Below, one piece after another: positions 43,527-52,172 of a stretch of 64,000 nt of DNA. The DNA comes from Fodinibacter luteus (GTDB lineage: Bacteria > Actinomycetota > Actinomycetes > Actinomycetales > Dermatophilaceae): assembly GCF_039541575.1 (NCBI RefSeq), contig NZ_BAABGM010000013.1, forward strand, positions 1 to 64,000, in the 5' to 3' direction. A program made the translations under genes and the position numbers. Numbering within the stretch: the first letter of the stretch is position 1; every line of letters starts with the position of its first letter. The notes beneath the pieces were generated by a model. That model ran no database searches. It was given only the letters and a program-made list of their open reading frames with translations, and was not told where the DNA came from.

Positions 43527-44831
43527 TCAGGCCGGGACGAATCGGGCCACGCACTCGACGTGGTGCGTCATCGGGAAGGCGTCGAACGCCCGCAGGCCGT
43601 CGAGCCGGTAGCCGGCGTCGGCGAGGTAGGCCGTGTCGCGGGCCAGGGCGGCCGGGTCGCAGGCGACGTAGACGAGGACCCGCGGGCGAAGGCCCGCGAC
43701 CTCGCCACACACCCCGCGACCGGCCCCGGTGCGCGGCGGGTCGAGCACGACGACGTCGGCGGACCCGGGCAGGAGCGGGGAGCGGGAGGCCTTGCGCGGG
43801 CGGGTGCCCCGCGGGCGCGCCGAGCCCCGGCGCGGTGGGCGCGCGACCCCGAAGGCGTCGTCGACCCGCGCCGCGAGCACCGCGACGTTCGGGCGGTCGC
43901 CCAGGTTGGCGCGCGCGTGCCCGACCGCGGTGGGGTCGGACTCGACGGCGACGACCTGGCCGGTCGGACCGACCGCCTCGGCGAGGGCCGCGGTGAACAG
44001 CCCGACCCCGGCGTACAGGTCGAGGGCGCGCTCCCCCGGCCGCGCGTCGACGGCGGTGGACACCGCCGCGACGAGGGTGCGGGCCGCCCCGGGGTGCACC
44101 TGCCAGAACCCGCGGGCCGAGACGGCGAACTCGCGGTCGAGGCCGAGCTCGCGCCCGTCGCCGCCCTGCCAGGCCACCTCGACCCGCTCGCGCACGACCG
44201 GCACCTCCCCCGCCGGCACCGCGACCGCGAGCGGGTCCCCGACCGAGGGGGCCACGGCATCCACGGCGTCCGCGTCCGTCCAGACATGCTCCGTGACCCC
44301 CAGGGCGTCGATCCCCGGGGCGGCGATCCGGCAGTGGCCGACGGGGACGACGTCGTGGGACCGGTGCCGACGCAGCCCCGCCCGTCCCTGGTCGTCGACC
44401 GCGAACTCGACGCGGGTGCGCCAGTCCAGGCCCTCGGCATCCCCGGGGACCGGCTCGACGACGACGTCGACCTCGAGCCGGGCCAGCCGGGCCAGCTGCT
44501 CGTGGACGACGTCCGCCTTGAGGGCTCGCTGGCGGGCGAGGGCGACGTGCTGGAAGTCGCAGCCACCACACCGGCCCGGGCCCGACCACGGACACGGTGG
44601 CACCACCCGGTCCGGCGACGCCGTGACGACGGCGACGGCATCCGCGCGCACGAAGCGCTCCCCGGCGCCGCACTCGGTCACCCGGGCGAGGACCGTCTCA
44701 CCGGGCAGGGCGTGGCGCACGAAGAGGACCTGGCCGTCGTGCCGGGCGACGCAGTGACCGCCGTGCGCGACGGCGGTGACGTCGACCTCGACCTCGTCGC
44801 CGACCGCGAGGCCGGTGGGGTGCTCGGGCAT
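43527..44831 (-). CDS. TRAM-domain RNA (uracil-5-)-methyltransferase family protein
   Basis: This 434-residue SAM enzyme resembles RlmD/TrmA. An N-terminal TRAM domain is at about 5-60. A CPWSGPGRCGGC block (about 85-96) fits 4Fe-4S ligands. DLYAGVGLFTAALAEAVG is SAM motif I (about 285-302), DPPRTGAGRGV the catalytic motif, and VACDPAALARD carries the nucleophilic cysteine. It methylates C5 of a uridine in 23S rRNA or tRNA; the exact target cannot be told. An Arg/Pro-rich insert (about 335-360) is unusual. The ATG shares TGATG with the stop of the permease gene upstream. Confidence 0.87.
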   Translation of the reverse strand: MPEHPTGLAVGDEVEVDVTAVAHGGHCVARHDGQVLFVRHALPGETVLARVTECGAGERFVRADAVAVVTASPDRVVPPCPWSGPGRCGGCDFQHVALARQRALKADVVHEQLARLARLEVDVVVEPVPGDAEGLDWRTRVEFAVDDQGRAGLRRHRSHDVVPVGHCRIAAPGIDALGVTEHVWTDADAVDAVAPSVGDPLAVAVPAGEVPVVRERVEVAWQGGDGRELGLDREFAVSARGFWQVHPGAARTLVAAVSTAVDARPGERALDLYAGVGLFTAALAEAVGPTGQVVAVESDPTAVGHARANLGDRPNVAVLAARVDDAFGVARPPRRGSARPRGTRPRKASRSPLLPGSADVVVLDPPRTGAGRGVCGEVAGLRPRVLVYVACDPAALARDTAYLADAGYRLDGLRAFDAFPMTHHVECVARFVPA

Positions 44832-46840
44832 CAGCCCTCGCCGCGTCGGACGTCGCCGGCGACCGGGCCGTCCATCCGCTCCTCCATGCCCTCGGAGGAC
44901 GCGAGCTGCCACGGCACCGAGGACACCATGACCCCGGGGGTGAAGAGCAGCCGGGTGCGCAACCGCAGCGCGCTCTGGTTGTGGAGCACCTGCTCCCACC
45001 AGTGACCGACGACGTACTGCGGGATGTAGACGACGACGAGGTCGCGGGGGTTGCCCGAGCGGATCGACTTCACGTAGTCGACGACGGGACGGGTGATCTC
45101 GCGGAACGGGCTGTCGAGCGCCTTGAGCGGCACCGGGATGTCGCGCCGGTCCCACTCGGCCTGCAGCGCCTTCGTCTCGTCCGGGTCGACGTCGACCGTG
45201 AGCGCCTCGAGGATCGAGGGTCGGGTCGCCCGCGCGTACGCGAGCGCACGCAGGGTCGGCTTGTGGATCTTCGCGACGAGGACGATCGCGTGGACCCGCG
45301 ACGGGAGCAGCTGGTGCTTCGTGTCGCCCTCGCTCACCGCGAGCTCGTCGCGCACGTGGTCGTAGTGGCGCCGGATGCGCATCATGACGACGAAGAGCAC
45401 GGCCATCGCGGCGATGGCGAAGCCGGCGCCGTGGATGAACTTCGTCGCGAGGACGACGAGCAGGACGGTGCCGGACATCGCGGCCCCGATGCCGTTGATG
45501 ACCCGGCTGCGCAGCATCCGGGTGCGGGCCACGGGGTCCCGCTCGAGGCGCAGGTGGCGCGTCCAGTGCCGGACCATGCCGATCTGGCTCAGCGTGAACG
45601 AGACGAAGACCCCGACGATGTAGAGCTGGATGAGGCTCGTGACCTTCGCGTCGTAGACGATGACGAGGAAGGCTGCCGCACCGGCGAGGATGACGATGCC
45701 GTTGGAGAAGGCGAGGCGGTCACCGCGGGTGTGCAGCTGGCGCGGGAGGAAGCCGTCGCGGGCGAGGATCGAGCCGAGCACCGGGAACCCGTTGAACGCC
45801 GTGTTCGCGGCGAGGACGAGGATGAGGCCGGTGACGATCGACACGAGGACGACCCCGACGTGGAACTCGGAGAACACCGACTTCGCCACCTGCCCCATGA
45901 CGGTGTCCTGGACGTAGTCCTCCCCGACGGGCACGCCGTCGCGGGCGAGCTGCACGGCGGGGTCGTCGGCGTACTTGATGCCCGTCCACGTGGCGAGGGC
46001 CACCATCGACAGCAGCATCGTCACCGAGATGGTGCCCATGAGCAGGAGGGTCGTGGCGGCGTTGTGCCCCTTCGGCTTGCGGAACGCGGGGACGCCGTTG
46101 CTGATCGCCTCGACGCCGGTGAGGGCCGCGCACCCGGAGGAGAACGCCCGCAGGAACAGGAAGCCCAGGGCGATCCCGGTGACGGCCTCGTAGCCGGGTT
46201 CGGGCAGCAGCTCGAGCCCGGCGCTCTCCGCGGCCGGCAGCGTCCCGGTGAGCTTGCGGTACACCCCGATGAGCGCCATCCCGAGCACGGTGACCATGAA
46301 CAGGTAGGTCGGCACCGCGAACGCCGTGCCCGACTCGCGCACGCCGCGAAGGTTCATCGCCGTGAGGGCGGCGATGATGCCCACGGCCACGATGGCCTCG
46401 TGGCCGCGGACGAAGCCGAAGGCCGCCGCCGCGTTCTGCACGCCGGCGGAGACCGAGACGGCCACGGTCAGCACGTAGTCGACGAGCAGGGCGCTCGCGA
46501 CGCCGAGCCCGGCCTTCGGGCCGAGGTTGACGCTCGCCACCTCGTAGTCGCCCCCGCCGGAGGGGTAGGCGCGCACGTTCTGCCGGTAGCTCATGATGAC
46601 GACCGCCATGACGAGCACGACGACGAGGGCGATCTCCCACGAGTGGGTCAGGGCCAGCGCACCGCCGGCCAGGCCGAGCGTCAGGAAGATCTCGTCGGGG
46701 GCGTAGGCGACCGACGAGAGGGCGTCGCTGGCGAAGACGGGGAGCGCGAGGCGCTTGGGAAGGAGGGTCTCGCCGAGCCGGTCGCTGCGCATGGCACGAC
46801 CGACGAGCACGCGCTTGACGACACGACCGGATGCAGGCAC
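44831..46840 (-). CDS. APC-family amino-acid/cation permease
   Basis: This 669-residue inner-membrane transporter has about 12 helices of the APC superfamily between residues 35 and 460 (ALPVFASDALSSVAYAPDEI near 23, typical of this subgroup). A soluble C-terminal domain of about 200 residues includes a universal-stress-like stretch (HAIVLVAKIHKPTLRALAYA). The substrate is unassigned; its divergent neighbours are two TrkA K+ regulators, so potassium or ion-linked transport is possible. GTG 46840 is chosen as it lies 7 nt after TACAGT; GTG 46849 is the alternative. It is coupled downstream to the methyltransferase. Confidence 0.82.
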   Translation of the reverse strand: MPASGRVVKRVLVGRAMRSDRLGETLLPKRLALPVFASDALSSVAYAPDEIFLTLGLAGGALALTHSWEIALVVVLVMAVVIMSYRQNVRAYPSGGGDYEVASVNLGPKAGLGVASALLVDYVLTVAVSVSAGVQNAAAAFGFVRGHEAIVAVGIIAALTAMNLRGVRESGTAFAVPTYLFMVTVLGMALIGVYRKLTGTLPAAESAGLELLPEPGYEAVTGIALGFLFLRAFSSGCAALTGVEAISNGVPAFRKPKGHNAATTLLLMGTISVTMLLSMVALATWTGIKYADDPAVQLARDGVPVGEDYVQDTVMGQVAKSVFSEFHVGVVLVSIVTGLILVLAANTAFNGFPVLGSILARDGFLPRQLHTRGDRLAFSNGIVILAGAAAFLVIVYDAKVTSLIQLYIVGVFVSFTLSQIGMVRHWTRHLRLERDPVARTRMLRSRVINGIGAAMSGTVLLVVLATKFIHGAGFAIAAMAVLFVVMMRIRRHYDHVRDELAVSEGDTKHQLLPSRVHAIVLVAKIHKPTLRALAYARATRPSILEALTVDVDPDETKALQAEWDRRDIPVPLKALDSPFREITRPVVDYVKSIRSGNPRDLVVVYIPQYVVGHWWEQVLHNQSALRLRTRLLFTPGVMVSSVPWQLASSEGMEERMDGPVAGDVRRGEG

Positions 46841-46929
46841 GACAGACACTGTATTCCCGCCCGGTGAGGCCCCAAGCCCCCTTCGGGACACGGCGACCGG
46901 GCCTGCGGCCGCGGTGTAGCGTCGGCTCC

Positions 46930-47592
46930 GTGCACTTCGTCATCATGGGCTGCGGTCGGGTGGGCGCGTCCCTCGCCCGCGCCATCGAGCGCGCCGGACA
47001 CGAGGTCGCCGTCATCGACCAGGACGAGGTCGCCTTCCGGCGCCTCGGGACGAGCTTCGAGGGCCGGACGGTGACGGGGGTCGGCTTCGACCGGGACACC
47101 CTGCGGGCCGCCGGCATCGACCAGGCGTACGCGTTCGCGGCGGTCTCGAGCGGTGACAACTCCAACATCCTCGCGGCGCGCGTCGCGCGCGAGAAGTACG
47201 GCGTCGAGAACGTCGTCGCCCGCATCTACGACCCCGGGCGCGCCGAGATCTACCAGCGGCTCGGCATCCCCACCGTCGCCACCGTCAAGTGGACGAGCGA
47301 CCAGATGCTGCGCCGGCTCCTCCCCCAGGGGCACGTCCCGGAGTTCACCGACCCGTCGGGCAAGGTCGTCATCGCCGATATGCCGGTCTCGCTGGGGTGG
47401 GTCGGTCGGCGGCTCTCCGAGATCGAGGCCGCCACGGGCGGTCGCCTCGCGTACCTGACGCGGCTCGGCGACGGTCTCCTACCGGGGCCGGACACCGTCT
47501 ACCAGGAGGGCGACCTCCTCCACATCGCGCTGCGGCGCGAGGACCTCGCGACGGCGGAGCGCGTCCTCGACGCGCCTCCCCCGGCACACTGA
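46930..47592 (+). CDS. trkA: TrkA-type K+ uptake regulatory protein (first of a pair)
   Basis: This 220-residue protein has a Rossmann RCK domain (VIMGCGRVGASLARAIE, 4-20; NAD/nucleotide loop) followed by a TrkA-C domain from about 140. It gates a Trk/Ktr potassium channel subunit not present here. ENVVARIYDPGRAEIYQRLG is a standard RCK segment. The GTG start at 46930 lies 7 nt after TAGCGT, a leaderless pattern. It is followed after 17 bp by a second TrkA, the CeoB/CeoC-like arrangement of actinobacteria. Confidence 0.88.
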   Translation: MHFVIMGCGRVGASLARAIERAGHEVAVIDQDEVAFRRLGTSFEGRTVTGVGFDRDTLRAAGIDQAYAFAAVSSGDNSNILAARVAREKYGVENVVARIYDPGRAEIYQRLGIPTVATVKWTSDQMLRRLLPQGHVPEFTDPSGKVVIADMPVSLGWVGRRLSEIEAATGGRLAYLTRLGDGLLPGPDTVYQEGDLLHIALRREDLATAERVLDAPPPAH

Positions 47593-47609
47593 CCTCGAAA
47601 GGGCCTCCC

Positions 47610-48311
47610 ATGCGCGTCGTCATCGCCGGAGCCGGCAGTGTCGGGCGGTCCATCGCCCGCGAGCTGCTGCGCAACGGGCACCACGTGCTCCTCGTCGACC
47701 GCGACGCCGACGGCGAACGCGTCCAGAAGGTGCCGGACGCGAGCTGGCTGCAGGCCGACGCGTGCGAGATCGAGGCGCTCGGCGAGGCCGGGCTGGCCCA
47801 GTGCGATGTCGTCGTCGCCGCGACGGGTGACGACAAGGTCAACCTCGTGCTCTCCCTCCTCGCCAAGACCGAGTTCGGCGTGCCGCGCACGGTGGCCCGG
47901 GTCAACAACCCGAAGAACGAGTGGATGTTCGACGAGGCGTGGGGCGTCGATGTCGCCGTCTCCACCCCCCGCCTCATGACCGCCCTCGTCGAGGAGGCGG
48001 TGAGCGTCGGCGACCTCGTGCGGATCTTCGAGTTCCAGCAGGGCAAGGCGATGATGGTCGAGATGACGCTGCCGGTCGGCAGCCCCTACGCCGGGTCGCG
48101 GGTCGGGGACGTGCCGTTCCCGGGCAACACCGTGCTCACCGGCATCATCCGCGAGGGCCACCCGATCGCCCCGACGCGCGACGACGCGCTCGAGCCGCTC
48201 GACGAGCTGCTGTTCGTCACCACCCCCGACGTCGAGCCCGAGCTCGAGTCGCTGCTCAGCCCCGGCCAGCGGCACAAGCGCGACACCGAGGACCCGGACG
48301 ACGACCTGTAG
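47610..48311 (+). CDS. trkA: TrkA-type K+ uptake regulatory protein (second of a pair)
   Basis: This 233-residue RCK-N/RCK-C protein carries VVIAGAGSVGRSIAREL (3-19) as its nucleotide loop and ends in an acidic tail (DTEDPDDDL). It probably forms a hetero-complex with the preceding TrkA to sense NAD(H) or nucleotides and control K+ import. ATG 47610 is preceded by GAAAGGG at a suitable distance, so unlike its partner it uses a ribosome site. Confidence 0.88.
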   Translation: MRVVIAGAGSVGRSIARELLRNGHHVLLVDRDADGERVQKVPDASWLQADACEIEALGEAGLAQCDVVVAATGDDKVNLVLSLLAKTEFGVPRTVARVNNPKNEWMFDEAWGVDVAVSTPRLMTALVEEAVSVGDLVRIFEFQQGKAMMVEMTLPVGSPYAGSRVGDVPFPGNTVLTGIIREGHPIAPTRDDALEPLDELLFVTTPDVEPELESLLSPGQRHKRDTEDPDDDL

Positions 48312-48325
48312 GCGGTCCTCCGCGC

Positions 48326-48395
48326 GCCCTCCGCCGCGGGCCCTCCGCCGCGGGCCCTCCGCTGCGGGGACTCGACCGCGGGCACTCCGCGGCCG
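48326..48395. repeat. Five copies of a 14-bp GC-rich tandem repeat
   Basis: The unit GCCCTCCGCCGCGG is exact twice, once with one change, then twice degenerate (GGACTCGACCGCGG; GCACTCCGCGGCCG). It fills most of the 89-bp gap between convergent trkA and the DUF3159 gene, and may form hairpins that help termination. Confidence 0.75.
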
Positions 48396-48400
48396 GGGCG

Positions 48401-49135
48401 TCAGGCAGGCTCGTCCTCGGGGGCGCCGTCGGCCTCCTCCTCGACCGCACCGGGGCCTGCGCCGGGCTCGAGGGGGGTGTGCCCGGCGACGAGCATCCAC
48501 CCCATGACGGCGAGCGACGCGACCCACAGCGGCCAGCCGAGGGCGATCTTGGCGGCCCCGAGCCACGCCACCTCGGCCGCGAGGTAGAGCGGCACCATGA
48601 TGAGCAGCCGCACGGCGTAGACGCCGACGAGCACCCAGGTGAGCCGCGAACAGACCCGCACCATCCCCCGGTCCCGGCGCCAGCCGAACGGGTCCTCCTG
48701 CGCGCGCGGGTCGCCCGCGCCGACGAGGAAGCCGACCGCCGGCCACCGGGTGGCGATGGAGAGCAGCGTCCCGGCGAGGTAGGCCGCATTCGTGAGGATG
48801 CCGGGCAGGAACGCCGCTTCGGCCCGCCCCGAGCGGACGGCGAAGAACGCCGCGATGCCGGTCGCCAGCACCGCCCCGAGGACGTGCGTCAACGACGAGC
48901 GCTGCACGACACGGACCGCCGCGAGGACGAGGGCGATGCCGAGCGCCGCCCCGGCGGCCAGCGCGATGTCGCGCCGCCACGTCCAGATCGCGACGAAGAC
49001 GACCGTCGGCAGGGCGGTCTCGACCGAGCCGCGCCAGCCCCCGAGGGCGGTCGCGAGCCGGTGCCGGATGAGCGCCTCGACGGTCTCCGGCGTCGCGTCG
49101 TAGCGGCGGTGCGGCGCCACGGCGTCGGGGGTCAC
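48401..49135 (-). CDS. DUF3159 integral membrane protein
   Basis: This 244-residue protein has about five hydrophobic helices between residues 40 and 225 and a polar acidic C-terminus (VEEEADGAPEDEPA). ALPTVVFVAIWTWRRDIALA near 42-61 is the family opening. Function unknown; the gene is widely kept next to DUF3710 and dut in actinobacteria. GTG 49135 overlaps the OB-fold gene stop (GTGA), so it is the last gene of a tightly coupled three-gene unit. Confidence 0.87.
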   Translation of the reverse strand: MTPDAVAPHRRYDATPETVEALIRHRLATALGGWRGSVETALPTVVFVAIWTWRRDIALAAGAALGIALVLAAVRVVQRSSLTHVLGAVLATGIAAFFAVRSGRAEAAFLPGILTNAAYLAGTLLSIATRWPAVGFLVGAGDPRAQEDPFGWRRDRGMVRVCSRLTWVLVGVYAVRLLIMVPLYLAAEVAWLGAAKIALGWPLWVASLAVMGWMLVAGHTPLEPGAGPGAVEEEADGAPEDEPA

Positions 49136-49491
49136 GTCGTCGGCACGATCTCGTACGAGGGGTTGAAGATCGTCGGCATGCCACGGACCTCGGCGACCCG
49201 GCCCCGGGCCCGCAGGAACACCCCGGGCTCGATGCCGGCGATGCTGCGCCGACCGATCCACACGAGGTTGACCGAGCCGTTGCCGTCCCACACCTCGGCG
49301 ACGAGGGCGGGGACGCTGCGGCGCGGCGGCAGCGTCACGGTGCGCACCGTGCCGCACACGACGGCCAGGTGCCGCGGGGCGAGCGCGGTGAGGTCGTCGC
49401 CGCCCTCGGTCTCGGACTGGGTGCGCAGCGCGTCGGCCTGGTGCTCGACCGGGGTCTTGCCCAGGTCGTGCAGCCGCGAGCGCAGGCTCAT
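49132..49491 (-). CDS. Small OB-fold nucleic-acid-binding-type protein
   Basis: This 119-residue single-domain protein has an OB-like beta-barrel at about 40-115 (VCGTVRTVTLPPR; VWDGNGSVNLVWIGRRSIAGI; GVFLRARGRVAEVRG). It resembles the RecG-wedge/OB-fold proteins conserved in this actinobacterial cluster. A nucleic-acid role is inferred from the fold only. The start shares TGATG with the DUF3710 stop, and its stop overlaps DUF3159. Confidence 0.85.
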   Translation of the reverse strand: MSLRSRLHDLGKTPVEHQADALRTQSETEGGDDLTALAPRHLAVVCGTVRTVTLPPRRSVPALVAEVWDGNGSVNLVWIGRRSIAGIEPGVFLRARGRVAEVRGMPTIFNPSYEIVPTT

Positions 49492-50294
49492 CACCGCACC
49501 TCGGTGATCTCGGGGCCGCGCTCGAAGGGGTCGAGGGAGCGGCGCTCGGCCTCGTCGGCGGCGTCCGCGTCGGCCTCCGCGGCCTGTGCGGCCCGCTCCG
49601 CCTCGCGCGGCAGGGCGAGCGGGAGCAGCTCGCGTGGGGCCATCGGCTCGGTGCCGCGCACGACGACGGCGGCGCGCAGGACGGCCAGGAGCGGCGCGGC
49701 GGCGGCCTCGTCGATCGCGGCCCGCCCCGAGAGGACGCCGCGCAGGAACCACCGCGGCCCGTCGACCCCGAGGAAGGTGGCCGGGGCGAAGACGGTGCGG
49801 CCGTCGGGGCCGGCGGACGGCATCCGGGTCCGCAGCTCCGTGCCGAGCGTGCCCTCGTGCTCCTCGGCGGTGCCGCCCTGGGAGCCGACCGCGTCGGCGA
49901 TCTCGCGACGGATCTCCTCCCACAGCCCGCCGGAGCGCGGGGCGGCGAAGGCCTGCATCTGCAGGGCCGAGTCCCCGAGCACCGCGGTGGCGGCGTTGAC
50001 CTGCTGGCTCGCCTGGTCGACCTCGAGCCGCAGCTCCATGCCCTGGACCCCGCGGACCCACAGCGCGCCGAGGTCGACCCGGCCGTCGCGGCCGTCGACC
50101 TCGGTGACGTCCCACGGCCCGTCGCTGCGGTCGACGCCGCCCGCGGCGTCGTCGCCGGCCGGCGACCCGTCGGCCGGCGCGCCCGTGCCCTCGACCTCAC
50201 CGTCGGCGAGCCGGCCGTCGGCGTGCTGCGACTCGGCGTCACGCTCCGCGCGCGAGGCGCGGCCGGAGTCCTTGGATCGCTTGAAGATGCTCAC
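49491..50294 (-). CDS. DUF3710 family protein
   Basis: This 267-residue cytosolic protein has a disordered acidic linker (about 12-65) and a conserved domain at about 70-245 (VDLGALWVRGVQGMELRLEV; PRSGGLWEEIRREIADAV). No known catalytic motif. The C-terminus is Ala/Glu-rich. GTG 50294 opens VSIFKRSK, the usual N-terminus of the family. It lies 37 bp after dut and is coupled to the OB-fold gene. Confidence 0.86.
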   Translation of the reverse strand: MSIFKRSKDSGRASRAERDAESQHADGRLADGEVEGTGAPADGSPAGDDAAGGVDRSDGPWDVTEVDGRDGRVDLGALWVRGVQGMELRLEVDQASQQVNAATAVLGDSALQMQAFAAPRSGGLWEEIRREIADAVGSQGGTAEEHEGTLGTELRTRMPSAGPDGRTVFAPATFLGVDGPRWFLRGVLSGRAAIDEAAAAPLLAVLRAAVVVRGTEPMAPRELLPLALPREAERAAQAAEADADAADEAERRSLDPFERGPEITEVR

Positions 50295-50331
50295 GTCGGG
50301 GTCGTCCTCGAATCTGGTCTGGTGTGGCGGG

Positions 50332-50802
50332 TCAGGCGGGTTCGGCCGGGCCGAAGCCGCCGGTGGACCCGTGACCAGTCTCCCCCCGGCTGCTGCCCGG
50401 AAGCGAATCCGCGACGGCGAAGTCGGCGTGCACGTAGTGCTGCACGACGAGCTGGGCGATGCGGTCGCCGACCCGGACCGTGAACGGCTCGCGCGGGTCG
50501 AGGTTGACGAGGTTGACGAGGACCTCACCGCGGTAGCCCGAGTCGACCGTCCCGGGGGCGTTGACGACGGTGACACCGTGCCGGGCCGCGAGGCCGGACC
50601 GCGGGTGCACGAGCCCGACCGTGCCCGGCGGCAGGGCGAGGGCGATGCCGGTGGGCACGAGGGCCCGCTGGCCCGGCGCGAGGGTCACCTCGGCGACGCT
50701 CGTGAGGTCGGCGCCGGCGTCGCCGTCGGTGCTGTAGGCCGGCAGCCCCGCGTCGGGGTGGAGGCGACGGACGGCGACGGGGACGCGGGCGGGGTCGGTC
50801 AC
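50332..50802 (-). CDS. dut: dUTP diphosphatase
   Basis: This 156-residue enzyme hydrolyses dUTP to dUMP and PPi, preventing uracil misincorporation. All five trimeric dUTPase motifs are visible: AGADLTS (about 31-37), PRSGLAARHGV (about 68-78), GTVDSGYRGEV (about 85-95), RIAQLVVQ and the glycine-rich C-terminal arm GSTGGFG. GTG 50802 is set by the alignment of VAVRRLHPDAGLP to known starts. It leads the dut-DUF3710-OB-DUF3159 unit. Confidence 0.93.
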   Translation of the reverse strand: MTDPARVPVAVRRLHPDAGLPAYSTDGDAGADLTSVAEVTLAPGQRALVPTGIALALPPGTVGLVHPRSGLAARHGVTVVNAPGTVDSGYRGEVLVNLVNLDPREPFTVRVGDRIAQLVVQHYVHADFAVADSLPGSSRGETGHGSTGGFGPAEPA

Positions 50803-50864
50803 GGCGGGCGGGGCGTTCGGGGGCAGGAGGGGGCGCGGGGGGTCAGCGGCCCGCCGGGAGCCGC

Positions 50865-51164
50865 TCAGGCGGCGCACTCCCGGCACACGAGCACGCCGGA
50901 CTTCTCGCTCGCGAGCTGGCTGCGGTGGTGCACGAGGAAGCAGCGCGAGCAGGTGAACTCGTCGGCCTGGCGCGGCAGGACCCGCACCGAGAGCTCCTCA
51001 CCGGACAGGTCGGCGCCGGGCAGCTCGAAGCCCTCGGCCTGCTCGGTCTCGTCGACGTCGACGCTCGAGGCGCGCTTGTCGACGCGACGGCTCTTGAGCT
51101 CCTCGATGGAGTCCTCGGACAGCTCGTCGTCGGTCTTGCGCGGTGCGTCGTAGTCGGTTGCCAT
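50865..51164 (-). CDS. DUF4193 zinc-ribbon-like protein
   Basis: This 99-residue acidic protein is conserved in actinobacteria and of unknown function. Two CxxC pairs, CSRC (about 72-75) and CREC (about 94-97), could bind one zinc ion. MATDYDAPRK is the typical N-terminus, which fixes the ATG at 51164. It lies upstream of dut on the same strand, with a 62-bp gap. Confidence 0.88.
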   Translation of the reverse strand: MATDYDAPRKTDDELSEDSIEELKSRRVDKRASSVDVDETEQAEGFELPGADLSGEELSVRVLPRQADEFTCSRCFLVHHRSQLASEKSGVLVCRECAA

Positions 51165-51308
51165 GCTGATGTCCACCCTCTCGTCGTGTGACCCGGCCGT
51201 GACAACGCACGGGTTGCCGTGTTTGTGCCCCGGGTGTCGCCGTGCGCGGTGATTGTGCACCATCCCGGCCCCCGGCGCCATGCCGGTCCACCCCAGCGCC
51301 CTCGCGGG

Positions 51309-52172
51309 TCAGTCCACCGGCCCGACGTGCCGTGCCGACAGCTCGCGCACGAGCGGCCCGAAGGCCTGCGCGAGGCCCGGCGCCGCCCCCCAGACGAGGT
51401 CGCGGGTCGTGACCTCGTCGACCGGTCCGCCGAGCACCGCCCCGGCCTCGCGGGCGACGAGCTCGCCGGCCGCGCGGTCCCACGGGTTGAGCGCCGCCTC
51501 GTAGTAGGCGTCGAGCCGGCCCGCCGCGAGCCCGCACAGGTCGAGCGCCGCCCCGCCGTGCCGGCGGATGTCGCGCACCCGCGGCAGGAGGTCGACGAGG
51601 AGGGCGGCCTGCCGGGCCCGCAGCGCGGCCGCGTAGCCGAAGCCCGTGCCGACGAGGGCCAGGGAGAGCTCGGTGGCGGCGGTGGCCCGCAGGACCCGTG
51701 TGCCGGCATCCGTCGTGAGCCGCGCACCGCCGCCGCGGTGGGCGTGGAACAGCTCGCCGGTCGCGGGGTTGAGGACGGCGCCGGCGACGGCCTCCCAGTG
51801 GCCCGGGCGGGTCGGGTCTCCGGTCACGACGGCGACCGACACGGCGTACGCGGGGATGCCGTACAGGTAGTTGACCGTGCCGTCGATCGGGTCGACGACC
51901 CAGGTGAGCCCGCTCGTTCCCGGGGAGCCGCCCTCCTCCTCCCCCAGGACGGCGTCGTCGGGGCGCTGCTCGCCGAGCAGCCGGACGATGAGCTCCTGGC
52001 TGCGCTGGTCCATCTCCGTGACGGGGTCGGTCGCCGTCGACTTCGCGGTGACGCCGAGGTCCGCGGGGCGCTCGTCGACGACGAGCCGGCCGGCGGCCCA
52101 CGCCACCCGGCAGGCGACGTCCTCGAGGGCGGCCGCCCCGACGCCCTCGGGCACGTCGGATGCCGTCGCCAT
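51309..52172 (-). CDS. suhB: Inositol-monophosphatase-family phosphatase
   Basis: This 287-residue Mg2+-dependent phosphatase has the metal sites GEEE (77-80) and DPIDGTVNYL (94-103), plus NPWDRAAGEL (about 223-232) completing the active site. Substrates in the family include inositol-1-phosphate, histidinol phosphate and NADP; which applies here is not decided by sequence. The ATG shares TGATG with the hemH stop, so it is co-translated with ferrochelatase. Confidence 0.87.
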   Translation of the reverse strand: MATASDVPEGVGAAALEDVACRVAWAAGRLVVDERPADLGVTAKSTATDPVTEMDQRSQELIVRLLGEQRPDDAVLGEEEGGSPGTSGLTWVVDPIDGTVNYLYGIPAYAVSVAVVTGDPTRPGHWEAVAGAVLNPATGELFHAHRGGGARLTTDAGTRVLRATAATELSLALVGTGFGYAAALRARQAALLVDLLPRVRDIRRHGGAALDLCGLAAGRLDAYYEAALNPWDRAAGELVAREAGAVLGGPVDEVTTRDLVWGAAPGLAQAFGPLVRELSARHVGPVD